A DNA stretch of 64,000 nucleotides from an uncultured Pseudomonas sp. (GCA_943912755.1 CALTWF010000004.1:1-64000), one strand, 5' to 3'. Counted from the stretch's first letter, positions 17,847 through 27,189 are shown. Notes: a model not told the origin generated them from the sequence alone. Numbers and translations are program-made.

Positions 17847-18920
17847 ATGCGTCCTGCCCGTGCCCTGATCGATCTCCAGGCCTTGCGCCACAACTACCGA
17901 TTCGCTCGCCAGCTGACCGGGGCCCGTGCCTTGGCGGTGATCAAGGCCGACGCCTACGGGCACGGCGCGGTGCGCTGCGCACTGGCCCTCGAAGGGCAAG
18001 CCGACGGCTTTGCCGTGGCCTGCATCGAGGAGGCGCTGGAGCTGCGCGAAGTCGGGATCAAGGCGCCGGTACTGCTGCTCGAAGGCTTTTTCGAGGCCAG
18101 CGAACTGGAACTGATCGTCAGGCACGACTTGTGGTGCGTAGTGCATTCGCCGTGGCAACTGGAGGCGATCGAGCGGGCCAGCCTGGCCAAGCCGATCCAG
18201 GTCTGGCTGAAGATGGACACCGGCATGCACCGTGTCGGCCTGCACCCGCGGGATTACCAGGCGGCGTACCAGCGCCTGCAGGCCAGCGGCAAGGTGAGCA
18301 AGATCGTGCTGATGAGCCACTTCGCCCGCGCCGACGAGCTGGACAGCCCGGCCAGCGACGAGCAGGTGGCGGTGTTCGAAGCCGCGCGCCAGGGCCTCAA
18401 GGCCGAGGTCAGCCTGCGCAACTCGCCGGCGGTGCTGGGTTGGCCGCAGATCCCCAGCGACTGGGTGCGCCCGGGCATCATGCTGTACGGCGCCACGCCG
18501 TTCGAGACCGAGCTGGCCGAGGCCGCCCGCCTGCAGCCGGTCATGACCCTGGAATCGAAAGTCATCAGCGTGCGCGAGCTGCCGGCCGGCGAGCCGGTGG
18601 GCTACGGCGCGCGCTTCGTCAGCCCGCGCCCGACCCGGGTCGGCGTGGTCGCCATGGGCTATGCCGACGGCTATCCGCGCCACGCCCCGACCGGCACCCC
18701 GGTGCTGGTGGCGGGCAAGCGCAGCCAACTGATCGGCCGGGTGTCGATGGACATGCTGTGCATCGACCTCACCGACGTCCCCGAAGCCGGTCTCGGCAGC
18801 ACCGTGGAGCTATGGGGCAAGAATGTCCTGGCCAGCGACGTGGCGACCCAGGCCGGCAGCATCCCCTACCAGATCTTCTGCAACCTGCGCCGGGTGCCTT
18901 TGGTCTATACCGGAGAGTGA
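17847..18920 (+). CDS. dadX: Alanine racemase, catabolic
   Basis: A 357-residue PLP enzyme interconverting L- and D-alanine, so that L-alanine can be burned through DadA. The PLP lysine is Lys33 ([11 protein letters not shown]) and the second catalytic base is Tyr253 ([10 protein letters not shown]). The length and the short N-terminus match catabolic DadX rather than a divergent Alr. The start is at 17847. It is the third gene of the dad cluster, although a terminator-like hairpin stands 30 bp upstream. Confidence 0.97.
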   Translation: MRPARALIDLQALRHNYRFARQLTGARALAVIKADAYGHGAVRCALALEGQADGFAVACIEEALELREVGIKAPVLLLEGFFEASELELIVRHDLWCVVHSPWQLEAIERASLAKPIQVWLKMDTGMHRVGLHPRDYQAAYQRLQASGKVSKIVLMSHFARADELDSPASDEQVAVFEAARQGLKAEVSLRNSPAVLGWPQIPSDWVRPGIMLYGATPFETELAEAARLQPVMTLESKVISVRELPAGEPVGYGARFVSPRPTRVGVVAMGYADGYPRHAPTGTPVLVAGKRSQLIGRVSMDMLCIDLTDVPEAGLGSTVELWGKNVLASDVATQAGSIPYQIFCNLRRVPLVYTGE

Positions 18921-19026
18921 GCGCCATCGCTGACGAGCTGCGGGTCGGAGTGTTGTAAATACTGAACGCTGTTGCGATGATGGCGCACATTTCGACCCCA
19001 CTTCGTTTCGTCAGGAGGCTCCAGCA

Positions 19027-19575
19027 TTGGACGTCGGTGAACGACTACAAGCCATTCGCAAGATCAAGGGCCTCTCCCAGCGGGAGCTGGCCAAGCGTGC
19101 GGGTGTCACCAACAGCACCATCTCGATGATCGAGAAGAACAGCGTCAGCCCGTCGATCAGCTCTCTGCGCAAGGTGTTGAGTGGTATTCCGATGTCGATG
19201 ATGGAGTTCTTCTCCGAGGACCTGCTGCCGGAGAACCCGACGCAGATCGTCTACAAGGCCCACGAACTGATCGACATTTCGGACGGCGAAGTGACCATGA
19301 AGCTGGTCGGCAACGGCCACCCGAGCCGGGCCATCGCCTTCCTCAACGAGATCTACCCGCCGGGCGCCGATACCGGCGAAGAAATGCTCACCCATGACGG
19401 TGAAGAGACCGGCATCCTCCTCGAAGGCAAGCTGGAACTGGTGGTCGGTCTGGAAACCTTCATCCTCGAAGCGGGCGACAGCTACTATTTTGAAAGCACC
19501 AAGCCGCACCGTTTTCGCAATCCCTACGATAAGCCGGCCCGGCTTATCAGCGCCGCCACCCCGGCGAACTTCTGA
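19027..19575 (+). CDS. pauR: XRE-cupin repressor of polyamine catabolism
   Basis: A 182-residue PuuR-type regulator. The N-terminal XRE helix-turn-helix (LQAIRKIKGLSQRELAKRAG, NSTISMIEKNSVSPSISSLR) is followed by a C-terminal cupin (residues 105-175; HDGEETGILLEGKLELVV, AGDSYYFESTKPHRFRN) that would bind the polyamine inducer. The start codon is TTG at 19027 behind a strong CAGGAGG site; the protein aligns with the known PauR N-terminus from there. In PAO1 PauR represses polyamine genes including kauB and pauB-type oxidases. The target genes in this window are inferred. Confidence 0.93.
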   Translation: MDVGERLQAIRKIKGLSQRELAKRAGVTNSTISMIEKNSVSPSISSLRKVLSGIPMSMMEFFSEDLLPENPTQIVYKAHELIDISDGEVTMKLVGNGHPSRAIAFLNEIYPPGADTGEEMLTHDGEETGILLEGKLELVVGLETFILEAGDSYYFESTKPHRFRNPYDKPARLISAATPANF

Positions 19576-19655
19576 CAGAGAAGGGTGGCGCGGCTGATTG
19601 TCGCGGATAAACCCCTTTATTTAATGTGGTTGTTCCGGTGTCCAAGGGTTCCCGC

Positions 19656-19661
19656 TATACT
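19656..19661 (+). promoter_or_regulatory. Candidate -10 element of the cytochrome c5 gene
   Basis: TATACT lies 57 bp upstream of the GTG start. The -35 region (TTCCGG at 17 bp spacing) is poor. Confidence 0.35.
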
Positions 19662-19718
19662 TGCGCCGCCTGCGAATCCGTGGCCGCGGGCGTGACTAGC
19701 CACCATGAGGGTGTACGT

Positions 19719-20141
19719 GTGAATCCAATCAAAATGATGCTGGCCATACCAGCAACCGTAGTGGCCCTTTGGGCAGTCAGTGCCCAGGCTACGACCAATG
19801 ACGAGATCGCCAAACGACTGGAACCGGTCGGCCAGGTCTGCGTCCAGGGGCAGGAATGCAAGGGCATGGAAGTCGCGGCCAGTGCGGCCGGTGGCGGCGC
19901 CAAGACCCCGGACGAAATCATCGCCAAGCACTGCAACGCCTGCCATAGCACCGGTCTGCTGGGTGCGCCGAAGATCGGCGATACCGCAGCCTGGAAAGAG
20001 CGCGCCGACCACCAGGGTGGTCTGGACGGCATCCTCGCCAAGGCCATCACCGGCATCAACGCCATGCCGCCCAAAGGCACCTGCGCCGACTGCTCGGATG
20101 ACGACCTGAAGGGCGCCATCAAGAAGATGTCCGGCCTGTAA
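19719..20141 (+). CDS. Cytochrome c5 (periplasmic, monohaem)
   Basis: A 140-residue exported electron carrier. The N-terminus is a signal peptide (MNPIKMMLAIPATVVALWAV, cleavage after AQA near residue 24). One haem site, C72-N-A-C75-H76, is present, Met116 (INAMPPKG) is the likely axial ligand, and Cys122/Cys125 form the C-terminal pair typical of cytochrome c5. The start is a GTG at 19719 with GAGGG upstream; the ATG at 19734 is the alternative. It would shuttle electrons between the bc1 complex or dehydrogenases and terminal oxidases. A strong terminator follows. Confidence 0.92.
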   Translation: MNPIKMMLAIPATVVALWAVSAQATTNDEIAKRLEPVGQVCVQGQECKGMEVAASAAGGGAKTPDEIIAKHCNACHSTGLLGAPKIGDTAAWKERADHQGGLDGILAKAITGINAMPPKGTCADCSDDDLKGAIKKMSGL

Positions 20142-20159
20142 GCCCTGCGAACACCGCAA

Positions 20160-20192
20160 CGAAGCCCGCCTTGTGCGGGCTTCGTCGTTTTT
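20160..20192 (+). terminator. Rho-independent terminator of the cytochrome c5 gene
   Basis: A CGAAGCCCGC / GCGGGCTTCG stem with a TTGT loop, followed shortly by a T-rich tail. Confidence 0.9.
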
Positions 20193-20265
20193 GCCCGCTG
20201 TGCAGTAATTCGCACGGTGCCCCGGTCCAAGCTGTATTCAAGGGACATCATGGGGAGGCGGCAGC

Positions 20266-22137
20266 GTGCACGGTTATTCGATAGAAGCAGCGGTGGAGCA
20301 GGTACTGGCGCGTCTGCCGGCGCATATTCACATGGGACTGCCCCTGGGCCTGGGCAAACCCAACCGTTTCGTCAACGCCCTGTATGCGCGGGTGCGCGAG
20401 TTGCCCGAGCGGCGGCTTACGATCTACACCGCCTTGTCACTGGGTCGCCCCGACCTGGGCGATGGCCTGCAGCGGCGCTTTCTCGAACCCTTCGTCGAAC
20501 GGGTCTTCGCCGATTACCCGGAACTGGATTACCTGGCCGACCTGCGCGCCAGCCGCCTGCCGGCCAACATCCGCGTCGAGCAGTTCTTCATGCAGCCCGG
20601 CAGCCTGCTGCACAGCACGCAGGCCCAGCAGGACTACGTCAGCAGCAACTACAGCCACGCCGCCCGGGACATCAATGCCAAGGGCCTGAACCTGATCGCC
20701 CAGATCGTTGCCGAGGACGGCGAGCGACCCGGCCACCTGAGCCTGAGCTGCAACCCCGATATCACCCTCGACCTGCTGCCGATGATCGAGCGCCGCCGCG
20801 CGGCGGGCGAGACCATCCTCCTGCTCGGCCAGGTACACGCCGAACTGCCGTACATGCCCGGCAGTGCGGAGCTCAGGCGCGAGGTCTTCGACCTGCTGAT
20901 CGACGAGCCCGAGCGTACCCGGCTGTTCTCCACGCCGAACATGCCGGTCAACACCCAGGACCACTTCATTGGCGCGCACGCCAGTACCCTGGTGCGCGAC
21001 GGCGGCACCCTGCAGATCGGCATCGGCGCCATGGGCGATGCGCTGACCGCGGCGTTGCTGGCGCGGCAGGCGGACAGCGAGGGCTACCAGGCACTGCTGG
21101 GCGATCTGGACCTCTCGCCCTGGCAGGGCCTGATCGAGCGGGAAGGCGGCGTGCTGCCGTTCGCCAAGGGGCTTTACGGCTGCAGCGAGATGCTGGTCAA
21201 CGGCCTGCTGGTACTGCTGGATGCGGGCATCATCCGGCGCGGGGTGCGCGAGGGCGATGGCGAAGACGTGCTGGTGCACGGCGGCTTCTTCCTCGGGCCG
21301 CAGGCGTTCTACCAGCGCCTGCGTGAACTGCCGCTGGCCAGCCGGCGGCGCATCGACATGAGCGCGATCAGCTTCATCAACGAGCTGTACGGGCAGGAAG
21401 CCCTCAAGCGTGAGCAGCGCCGCGATGCGCGCTTTATCAACACGGTGTTCACCATGACCCTGATGGGCGCCGGGGTGGCTGACCAGCTGGAGGATGGCCG
21501 GGTGCTCAGCGGCGTTGGCGGGCAGTACAACTTCGTCGCCCAGGCCCATGCGTTGGAAGGGGCGCGCTCGATCCTGCTCCTGCGTTCCTGGCGTGAGGCG
21601 GGCGGCGAGGTGAGCTCGAACATCGTCTGGGAGTACGGCCACTGCACCATTCCCCGGCACCTGCGCGATGTCGTGGTGACCGAGTACGGCATCGCCGACT
21701 TGCGCGGGCAGACCGACGCCGAGGTGATCGCCCGCCTGCTGGCGATCAGCGATTCGCGCTTCCAGCCGCAGTTGCAGGCCGAGGCGCAGAAGGCCGGCAA
21801 GCTGGCGGCGGATTTCCAGCTGGACCAGCGTTACTGCAACAACACGCCGCAACACCTGGAGACCCTGCGCGAGCGGCATGGCCGGTTGTTCCCGGAGTAC
21901 CCGCTGGGCTGTGACTTCAGCGCCGAAGAGCGCGATCTGCTGCGTGCGCTGAACTGGCTGAAGAGCAAGTTCAAGCTGAGCGAGGTGCTGGAGCTGGGCA
22001 AGGCGGCGCTGGATGCGCCACCGGCGCAAGAGTGGTCGGCGCAACTGGCGCGGATGGGGCTGGAGAAGCCGGAGGGGCTGAAGGAGGAGTTGTATCAGCG
22101 GTTGTTGTTGGCGGGGTTGCAGGCGACTGCTGGTTGA
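20266..22137 (+). CDS. Acetyl-CoA hydrolase/transferase family protein
   Basis: A 623-residue member of the acyl-CoA hydrolase/CoA-transferase superfamily (ACH1/Cat1-like). The C-terminal AcetylCoA_hyd_C region is clear: ALEGARSILLLRSWR, then VVTEYGIADLRGQTDAEVIARLLAI, with the conserved E-Y-G-I-A-D-L-R-G block. It is longer than typical acetate CoA-transferases of about 500 residues because of a longer N-terminal half and a tail after residue 510. The start is a GTG at 20266 behind GGGGAGG. The CoA donor and acceptor are unknown. It is monocistronic, flanked by a terminator upstream and a REP element downstream. Confidence 0.85.
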   Translation: MHGYSIEAAVEQVLARLPAHIHMGLPLGLGKPNRFVNALYARVRELPERRLTIYTALSLGRPDLGDGLQRRFLEPFVERVFADYPELDYLADLRASRLPANIRVEQFFMQPGSLLHSTQAQQDYVSSNYSHAARDINAKGLNLIAQIVAEDGERPGHLSLSCNPDITLDLLPMIERRRAAGETILLLGQVHAELPYMPGSAELRREVFDLLIDEPERTRLFSTPNMPVNTQDHFIGAHASTLVRDGGTLQIGIGAMGDALTAALLARQADSEGYQALLGDLDLSPWQGLIEREGGVLPFAKGLYGCSEMLVNGLLVLLDAGIIRRGVREGDGEDVLVHGGFFLGPQAFYQRLRELPLASRRRIDMSAISFINELYGQEALKREQRRDARFINTVFTMTLMGAGVADQLEDGRVLSGVGGQYNFVAQAHALEGARSILLLRSWREAGGEVSSNIVWEYGHCTIPRHLRDVVVTEYGIADLRGQTDAEVIARLLAISDSRFQPQLQAEAQKAGKLAADFQLDQRYCNNTPQHLETLRERHGRLFPEYPLGCDFSAEERDLLRALNWLKSKFKLSEVLELGKAALDAPPAQEWSAQLARMGLEKPEGLKEELYQRLLLAGLQATAG

Positions 22138-22143
22138 TCGCGT

Positions 22144-22223
22144 CCCCTGTGGGAGCGGGTTCACCCGCGATTGCGTCGGTGAGACCACCATCGTAATCGC
22201 GGGTGAACCCGCTCCCACAGGGG
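22144..22223. repeat. REP inverted repeat of a second family (copy 4)
   Basis: 29-bp perfect arms beginning CCCCTGTGGGAGCGGGTTCA and ending with its complement. The core differs from the GCTGGCAAGCCAGC family seen elsewhere in the window, although both share the GTGGGAGC edge. Confidence 0.93.
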
Positions 22224-22260
22224 CGCGCAAGACAAAGAAAGGCGAATATTCATATTTCTT

Positions 22261-22289
22261 AAAGGTATTTAAATAATTTTTCTTATGCC
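22261..22289 (+). promoter_or_regulatory. AT-rich upstream element of the TauD/ABC operon (shared element A)
   Basis: Begins AAAGGTATTTAAATAATTTT and continues TCTTATGCC. It resembles elements at 40261-40291 (minus strand, upstream of tcyJ) and 45950-45975 (upstream of the TonB receptor gene). AAAGGTAT and ATGCCTTT at its ends also form an imperfect inverted repeat. A sulfur-starvation (CysB-type) control site is inferred. Confidence 0.5.
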
Positions 22290-22422
22290 TTTATAGTCTG
22301 TCCCCTGCGTACCCGCCGACCAATCGGCGCGCCGCACGAACACGAACGAACACGGCGAACCCGTGAGTTTCTTGATCGATGCGCGCCAACCGATTGTGCG
22401 CGCTCTGCGTGGGAGCAACATC

Positions 22423-23322
22423 ATGCCAGCGGCCTCTAACGCCTTGTCGGCCAACGACAGCGCACTGCAGCAAACCTTCGATATCCGGCCTTTCGACGGC
22501 GCTGTCGGCGCCGAGATCATCGGCCTCGACCTGTCCCGTCCGGTCAACGGCGAGGACTTCGCCAAGATCCACCGGGCCCACCTCGACCACCATGTACTGG
22601 TGTTCCGCGACCAGCGCATCACCCCCGAACAGCAGATCGCCTTCAGCCGCCGTTTCGGCGTGCTGCAAATCCACGTACTCAAGCAGTTCCTGCTGGCCAA
22701 CCACCCGGAAATCCTCATCGTTTCCAACATCGTCGAGAACGGCCAGAACATCGGTCTCGGTGACGCCGGCAAGTTCTGGCACTCGGACCTGTCGTACAAG
22801 GAGCTGCCGAGCCTCGGCTCCATGCTGCATGCCCAGGAGCTCCCCAGCGAGGGTGGCGACACCCTGTTCGCCGATATGCACAAGGCCTGGGAAGGTTTGC
22901 CGCAAGCCCTGCGCAAGGCCGTCGAAGGTCGCCAGGCGGCGCACTCCTACACGGCGCGTTATGCCGAAACCAAATTCGAAGGCAACTGGCGCCCGACCCT
23001 GACCGCCGAGCAACTGGCCCAGGTCGCCGAAGTCGTCCACCCGGTGGTGCGCACCCACCCGGAAAACGGGCGCAAGGCGCTGTTCGTCAGCGAAGGCTTC
23101 ACCACCCGCATCGTCGGCCTGCCCGACGACGAAAGCCGGCAGATCCTCGCCGAGCTGTACGCCCACAGCGTGCTGGAGCAGAACATCTACCGCCATCAGT
23201 GGCAGCCCCACGACCTGGTGTTCTGGGACAACCGTTCGCTGATCCACCTTGCCACCGGCTGCCCGGCGCACCTGCGCCGCAAGCTGTACCGCACCACCAT
23301 CCAGGGCGACGCCCCGTTCTGA
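22423..23322 (+). CDS. TauD/TfdA-family alpha-ketoglutarate-dependent dioxygenase
   Basis: A 299-residue Fe(II)/2-oxoglutarate dioxygenase. The facial triad is His120 and Asp122 (FWHSDLSY) plus His275 (RSLIHLA), and the oxoglutarate-binding arginine is probably Arg290 (KLYRTTI). The family includes enzymes that release sulfite from taurine or sulfate from alkyl sulfate esters, and others that act on unrelated acids. The adjacent sulfonate/nitrate-type ABC importer and the upstream element favour an organosulfur substrate, but the sequence is not clearly TauD or AtsK. The ATG at 22423 follows GGGAGC; a GTG at 22363 would add 20 residues. Confidence 0.86.
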   Translation: MPAASNALSANDSALQQTFDIRPFDGAVGAEIIGLDLSRPVNGEDFAKIHRAHLDHHVLVFRDQRITPEQQIAFSRRFGVLQIHVLKQFLLANHPEILIVSNIVENGQNIGLGDAGKFWHSDLSYKELPSLGSMLHAQELPSEGGDTLFADMHKAWEGLPQALRKAVEGRQAAHSYTARYAETKFEGNWRPTLTAEQLAQVAEVVHPVVRTHPENGRKALFVSEGFTTRIVGLPDDESRQILAELYAHSVLEQNIYRHQWQPHDLVFWDNRSLIHLATGCPAHLRRKLYRTTIQGDAPF

Positions 23323-23340
23323 TCCATCGAGGACTGCACC

Positions 23341-24360
23341 ATGCGCAAATCACTCAGCCGTCTCGCGGCCGGTATCGGCCTGAGCGCCAGCCTGATCGCC
23401 GGTAGCCTCGTGGCACCGGCCACGGCCCAGGCCGAAGGCGAAATCCGTATCGCCGAACAGTTCGGCATTGTCTACCTGCTGCTCAACGTGGTCCGCGACC
23501 AGGGCCTGATCGAGAAGCACGGCAAGGAGCAGGGCATCGATATCAAGGTCGACTGGACCCAGCTGTCCGGCGGCGCCGCGACCAACGACGCGCTGCTGTC
23601 CGGCTCGGTCGATATCGTCGGCGCCGGCGTCGGCCCGCTGCTGACCATCTGGGACCGCACCTACGGCCGGCAGAACGTCAAGGCCGTGGCCTCGCTGGGC
23701 AACTTCCCGTACTACCTGCTGAGCAGCAACCCGAAGGTGAAGAGCGTCGCCGATATCAGCGAGAAGGACCGCATCGCCCTGCCGGCGGTGGGTGTCTCGG
23801 TGCAGTCGCGCTTCCTCCAGTACGCCGCCGCCCAGCAGTGGGGCGACAAGGAATTCAGCCGCCTCGACAAGTACACCCTGGCCGTCCCGCACCCGGACGC
23901 CACCGCCGCGCTGATCGCCGGCGGCACCGAACTCAACGGCCACTTCTCCAACCCGCCGTTCCAGGAGCAGGCGCTGGCCAACAAGGACGTGCACGTGGTG
24001 CTCGACACCTACGAGCTGCTCGGCCCCAACTCGCCGACCGTGCTGTTCACCACCGAGAAATTCCGCAAGGACAACCCCAAGACCTACAAGGCCTTCGTCG
24101 ACGCCCTCGCCGAAGCGGCGGACTTCGCCCAGAACGACAAGGCTGCCGCCGCCGACACCTATATCCGCGTGACCAAGGCCAAGATCAGCCGCGACGAGTT
24201 GCTGAAGATCATCGACAACCCCAAGTACGAGTTCACCGTCACGCCGAAGAACACCTACAAGCTGGCCGATTTCCTCTACCGGGTCGGCGCCATCAAGCAC
24301 AAGCCCGAGTCGTGGAAGGACTACTTCTTCCAGGATGAAAAGCCACTGCAGGGGAGCTGA
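23341..24360 (+). CDS. ABC importer substrate-binding protein (nitrate/sulfonate/taurine type)
   Basis: A 339-residue periplasmic protein of the NMT1/SsuA-like class. The signal peptide starts MRKSLSRLAAGIGLSASLIA, with cleavage after AQA near residue 31. The mature part begins EIRIAEQFGIVYLLLNVVRD and carries the GGAATNDALLSGSVDIVGAG motif where ligand-binding loops lie in SsuA and TauA. It starts 18 bp after the dioxygenase gene and is followed at 24365 by the ATPase gene, so all four genes form one operon. Ligand identity is open; a sulfonated or sulfated compound is the inference. Confidence 0.9.
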   Translation: MRKSLSRLAAGIGLSASLIAGSLVAPATAQAEGEIRIAEQFGIVYLLLNVVRDQGLIEKHGKEQGIDIKVDWTQLSGGAATNDALLSGSVDIVGAGVGPLLTIWDRTYGRQNVKAVASLGNFPYYLLSSNPKVKSVADISEKDRIALPAVGVSVQSRFLQYAAAQQWGDKEFSRLDKYTLAVPHPDATAALIAGGTELNGHFSNPPFQEQALANKDVHVVLDTYELLGPNSPTVLFTTEKFRKDNPKTYKAFVDALAEAADFAQNDKAAAADTYIRVTKAKISRDELLKIIDNPKYEFTVTPKNTYKLADFLYRVGAIKHKPESWKDYFFQDEKPLQGS

Positions 24361-24364
24361 TGTC

Positions 24365-25228
24365 ATGACCGCCCAACTGCAAGGCCACACGGCCAGCAAG
24401 CTGAGCCCCGTGGCAACGCCACCGCTGTTGCAGGTGGACAACCTGAGCCTGGAATACCGCACCGCGCAGCGCGTGGTGCGGGCCACCCACCAGGTCGGTT
24501 TCGAAGTGGACAAGGGCGACCGGTTCGTCCTGCTCGGCCCGTCCGGGTGCGGCAAGTCGACCCTGCTCAAGGCGGTCGGCGGCTTCATCCAGCCCAGTGA
24601 AGGCGCCATCCGCCTGCAGGGCCAGGCGGTCAATGGCCCGGGTCCGGACCGCATCGTGGTGTTCCAGGAATTCGACCAGTTGCCGCCATGGAAGACGGTG
24701 AAGCAGAACGTCATGTTCCCGCTGCTGGTGTCCGGCACCCTCAAGCGCGCCGAGGCCGAGCAGCGGGCCCTGGAGTACCTGGAGAAGGTCGGCCTGGCGG
24801 CATTCGCCGACGCCTACCCGCACACCCTCTCCGGCGGCATGAAGGCGCGGGTATCGATCGCCCGGGCCCTGGCCATGCAGCCGAAGATCCTGCTGATGGA
24901 CGAGCCCTTCGCCGCCCTCGACGCCCTGACCCGGCGCAAGATGCAGGAGGAACTGCTGGCGCTATGGGAGGAGGTGCGTTTCACCCTGCTGTTCGTCACC
25001 CACTCCATCGAGGAGGCGCTGGTGGTGGGCAACCGCATCCTGCTGCTGTCGCCCCATCCGGGCCGGGTGCGCGCCGAGATCCACAGCCACCAGTACGACC
25101 TGCACAGCCTCGGCGGCGCCGATTTCCAGGCCAGTGCCCGGCGCATCCACAGCCTGCTGTTCGAAGACGGCCAGGCGCCGGCTGACGAGGCCGCGCTGGA
25201 TTTCACCGATATCCGTATCGCCTACTGA
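24365..25228 (+). CDS. ABC importer ATP-binding protein (SsuB/TauB-like)
   Basis: A 287-residue ATPase. Walker A is GPSGCGKST (residues 58-66), the Q-loop is in VFQEFDQLPPW, the signature is LSGGMKARV and Walker B is ILLMDEPFAALD, with the switch histidine in FVTHSIEEAL. The Q-loop sequence and length match the nitrate/sulfonate/taurine importer ATPases. It starts 4 bp after the binding-protein stop and is followed 13 bp later by the permease gene. Confidence 0.93.
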   Translation: MTAQLQGHTASKLSPVATPPLLQVDNLSLEYRTAQRVVRATHQVGFEVDKGDRFVLLGPSGCGKSTLLKAVGGFIQPSEGAIRLQGQAVNGPGPDRIVVFQEFDQLPPWKTVKQNVMFPLLVSGTLKRAEAEQRALEYLEKVGLAAFADAYPHTLSGGMKARVSIARALAMQPKILLMDEPFAALDALTRRKMQEELLALWEEVRFTLLFVTHSIEEALVVGNRILLLSPHPGRVRAEIHSHQYDLHSLGGADFQASARRIHSLLFEDGQAPADEAALDFTDIRIAY

Positions 25229-25241
25229 CCGGGAGCCGTTC

Positions 25242-26108
25242 ATGACCACACCATCCACCCCGCGCCAGGAATACCAAATCGATCTCAAGCCCTGGGACGG
25301 CGTCGCCCTGGAGCGCGAGTTGCCGCTGGTCCAGCGCCTGTGGCAACACAGCTGGCTGCGCAAGAGCGTGATCCTCGTCGTGCTGGCGATCCTCTGGGAA
25401 GCCGCGGCGCGCTACCAGGGCAACGACCTGCTGCTGCCGACCTTCCTGCAAACCGCCACGGCGCTGTACGACGGCCTGCTCAGCGGCGAGTTGCTGGAGA
25501 AGGTCGGCGTGTCGCTGGTGGTGCTGCTCAAGGGCTATGCGCTGGGCATTCTCCTGGCCTTCGGCCTGACCAGCCTGGCGGTCTCCACGCAGATCGGCCG
25601 TGACCTGCTCGACACCCTGACCTCGATGTTCAACCCGCTGCCGGCCATTGCCCTGCTACCGCTGGCGCTGCTGTGGTTCGGCCTGGGCGAGAACAGCCTG
25701 ATCTTCGTGCTGGTGCACTCGGTGCTGTGGGCCCTGGCGCTGAATACCTACGCGGGCTTCCTCGGGGTCAACGAGACCCTGCGCATGGCCGGGCGCAACT
25801 ACGGCCTGCGCGGGCTGCGCCTGGTCCTGCACATCCTGGTGCCGGCGGCGCTGCCATCGATCCTGTCCGGGTTGAAGATCGGCTGGGCCTTCGCCTGGCG
25901 CACGCTGATCGCCGCCGAACTGGTGTTCGGCGCCACCAGCGGCAAGGGCGGGCTGGGCTGGTACATCTTCCAGAACCGCAACGAGCTGTACACCGACAAG
26001 GTCTTCGCCGGCCTGGCGGTGGTGATCCTTATCGGCCTGCTGGTGGAGAGCCTGGTGTTCAATGCGCTGGAGCGCGTGACGGTGCGGCGCTGGGGCATGC
26101 AGCGTTGA
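25242..26108 (+). CDS. ABC importer permease (SsuC/TauC-like)
   Basis: A 288-residue inner-membrane subunit with a long polar N-terminus (about 40 residues) and then about six transmembrane segments. The EAA coupling loop is visible around NETLRMAGRNYGLRGLRLVL, LHILVPAALPSILSGLKIG, as in SsuC/TauC. It is the last gene of the dioxygenase-importer operon; its stop is one base before the stop of the convergent WYL regulator gene. Confidence 0.92.
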   Translation: MTTPSTPRQEYQIDLKPWDGVALERELPLVQRLWQHSWLRKSVILVVLAILWEAAARYQGNDLLLPTFLQTATALYDGLLSGELLEKVGVSLVVLLKGYALGILLAFGLTSLAVSTQIGRDLLDTLTSMFNPLPAIALLPLALLWFGLGENSLIFVLVHSVLWALALNTYAGFLGVNETLRMAGRNYGLRGLRLVLHILVPAALPSILSGLKIGWAFAWRTLIAAELVFGATSGKGGLGWYIFQNRNELYTDKVFAGLAVVILIGLLVESLVFNALERVTVRRWGMQR

Positions 26109-26109
26109 G

Positions 26110-27189
26110 TCAGTCCTGCTGATACGCGGCCGCGGCGTTGCTCAGGGTCGTAGCGATCAACTGACGCAGCGTCGCTGGCTGTTCCACCACAAGCTCGTCG
26201 CCCTGGCTCAACAGCCACCAGCGCAGGCTCCAGCTGTTGCTGACGGTGGCTTGCAGGCGGTGGCCATGGTCCAGGTCGGTCAGTTGCATGTCCGGCGACA
26301 ACGGCGTCTCGCGCAGGCGCCGGGCCAGGTTGTCGCTGATCCAGGCGTTCAGCTCGATCTTCTCGGCGCTGCCGAACTGCAGCGCGTCGCTGCGCAGGTA
26401 GCTGTGCAGGTCGAAGTCATCCAGGCCCAGGGCCGGGCTGTTCAATACGCCGAGCTGGCGGAAACGGTGCACCGCGAACTGGCGGATATCGTTGTAGGGC
26501 TGCGCCGTGGCGATCAGGTAGGCGACCTGGCCGCGCTGGATCAGGGCCAGCGGATTGAGGGTCAGTTCGACGGTGCGGTCGCTGTGTGCCGAGTAGTACA
26601 GGCACTGCAACTGGAGTTCGTCGAGCAGGGCTTTCTGCACGGTCTCCAGGATGCTGTCGGGCACCTCGGGGGCGCGCATGTTCATCTCCGGGCGCACGCT
26701 GGCGACCTTGTCCAGCCAACGCGCCGCCTTGTTCTCCGACGAAAGGGTTTCCAGCTTCTGCCGCGCATGGGCGAAGCGCGCATCCAGGCCCTTGAGCATG
26801 CTGCCGGGCAGCAGCGGGCGCACCGCTTCTTCCACCAGGGCCAGGCTCAGGGCTTCGCTCACGCTCAGGCCACGCAACTCGACGCAGGCATTGGCTGCCC
26901 AATACCAACCGTAGGGAATGCTGCGGTCGTTGCGCTCCAGCGGAAAGATCAGCGACAGCTCGTTGAGATCGCGTTCGATGCTGCGCTTGCTGATGGTGAA
27001 GCCGGCGTCCTTGAGGCGCATCACCAGCTCCGCGCTGGTGATGCCGGGCGAGCGGTTGGGCAGCTGGCGCAGCAGTTCCCATTGACGACTGAGGGTGGCG
27101 CGGGTGGTGGCGGAGGGCAAAACGGTGAGTCCTTGTCTAGGCTTGCGGCGATAGCATTGAGTCGCCCATAGGATATGGCATTCTGCCAT
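26110..27189 (-). CDS. WYL-domain transcriptional regulator (YafY-type)
   Basis: A 359-residue regulator with an N-terminal winged helix (residues 30-95; RQWELLRQLPNRSPGITSAE, SKRSIERDLNELSLIFPL) and a WYL domain in the C-terminal half (LYYSAHSDRTVELTLNPLAL, YLIATAQPYNDIRQFAVHRF) followed by a WCX extension. WYL domains sense nucleic acids or nucleotides in several systems. The ATG at 27189 is chosen for its strong GGAGGAACTA site. It converges on the sulfonate-type ABC operon; there is no sign that it controls that operon. Targets are unknown. Confidence 0.86.
   Translation of the reverse strand: MAECHILWATQCYRRKPRQGLTVLPSATTRATLSRQWELLRQLPNRSPGITSAELVMRLKDAGFTISKRSIERDLNELSLIFPLERNDRSIPYGWYWAANACVELRGLSVSEALSLALVEEAVRPLLPGSMLKGLDARFAHARQKLETLSSENKAARWLDKVASVRPEMNMRAPEVPDSILETVQKALLDELQLQCLYYSAHSDRTVELTLNPLALIQRGQVAYLIATAQPYNDIRQFAVHRFRQLGVLNSPALGLDDFDLHSYLRSDALQFGSAEKIELNAWISDNLARRLRETPLSPDMQLTDLDHGHRLQATVSNSWSLRWWLLSQGDELVVEQPATLRQLIATTLSNAAAAYQQD

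Noticed and set aside
20437..20689. Frameshift or split in the CoA-hydrolase N-terminus, suggested by several open frames there
   Set aside because: One frame stays open with sensible protein from 20266 to 22137; the others are shadows.
20437..22230. Leftward open frame opposite the CoA-hydrolase gene
   Set aside because: Antisense shadow running through a REP element, with no domain.
22363..22422. Twenty extra residues on the dioxygenase from a GTG start
   Set aside because: The ATG at 22423 has a better ribosome site and the extra residues are not part of the TauD fold.
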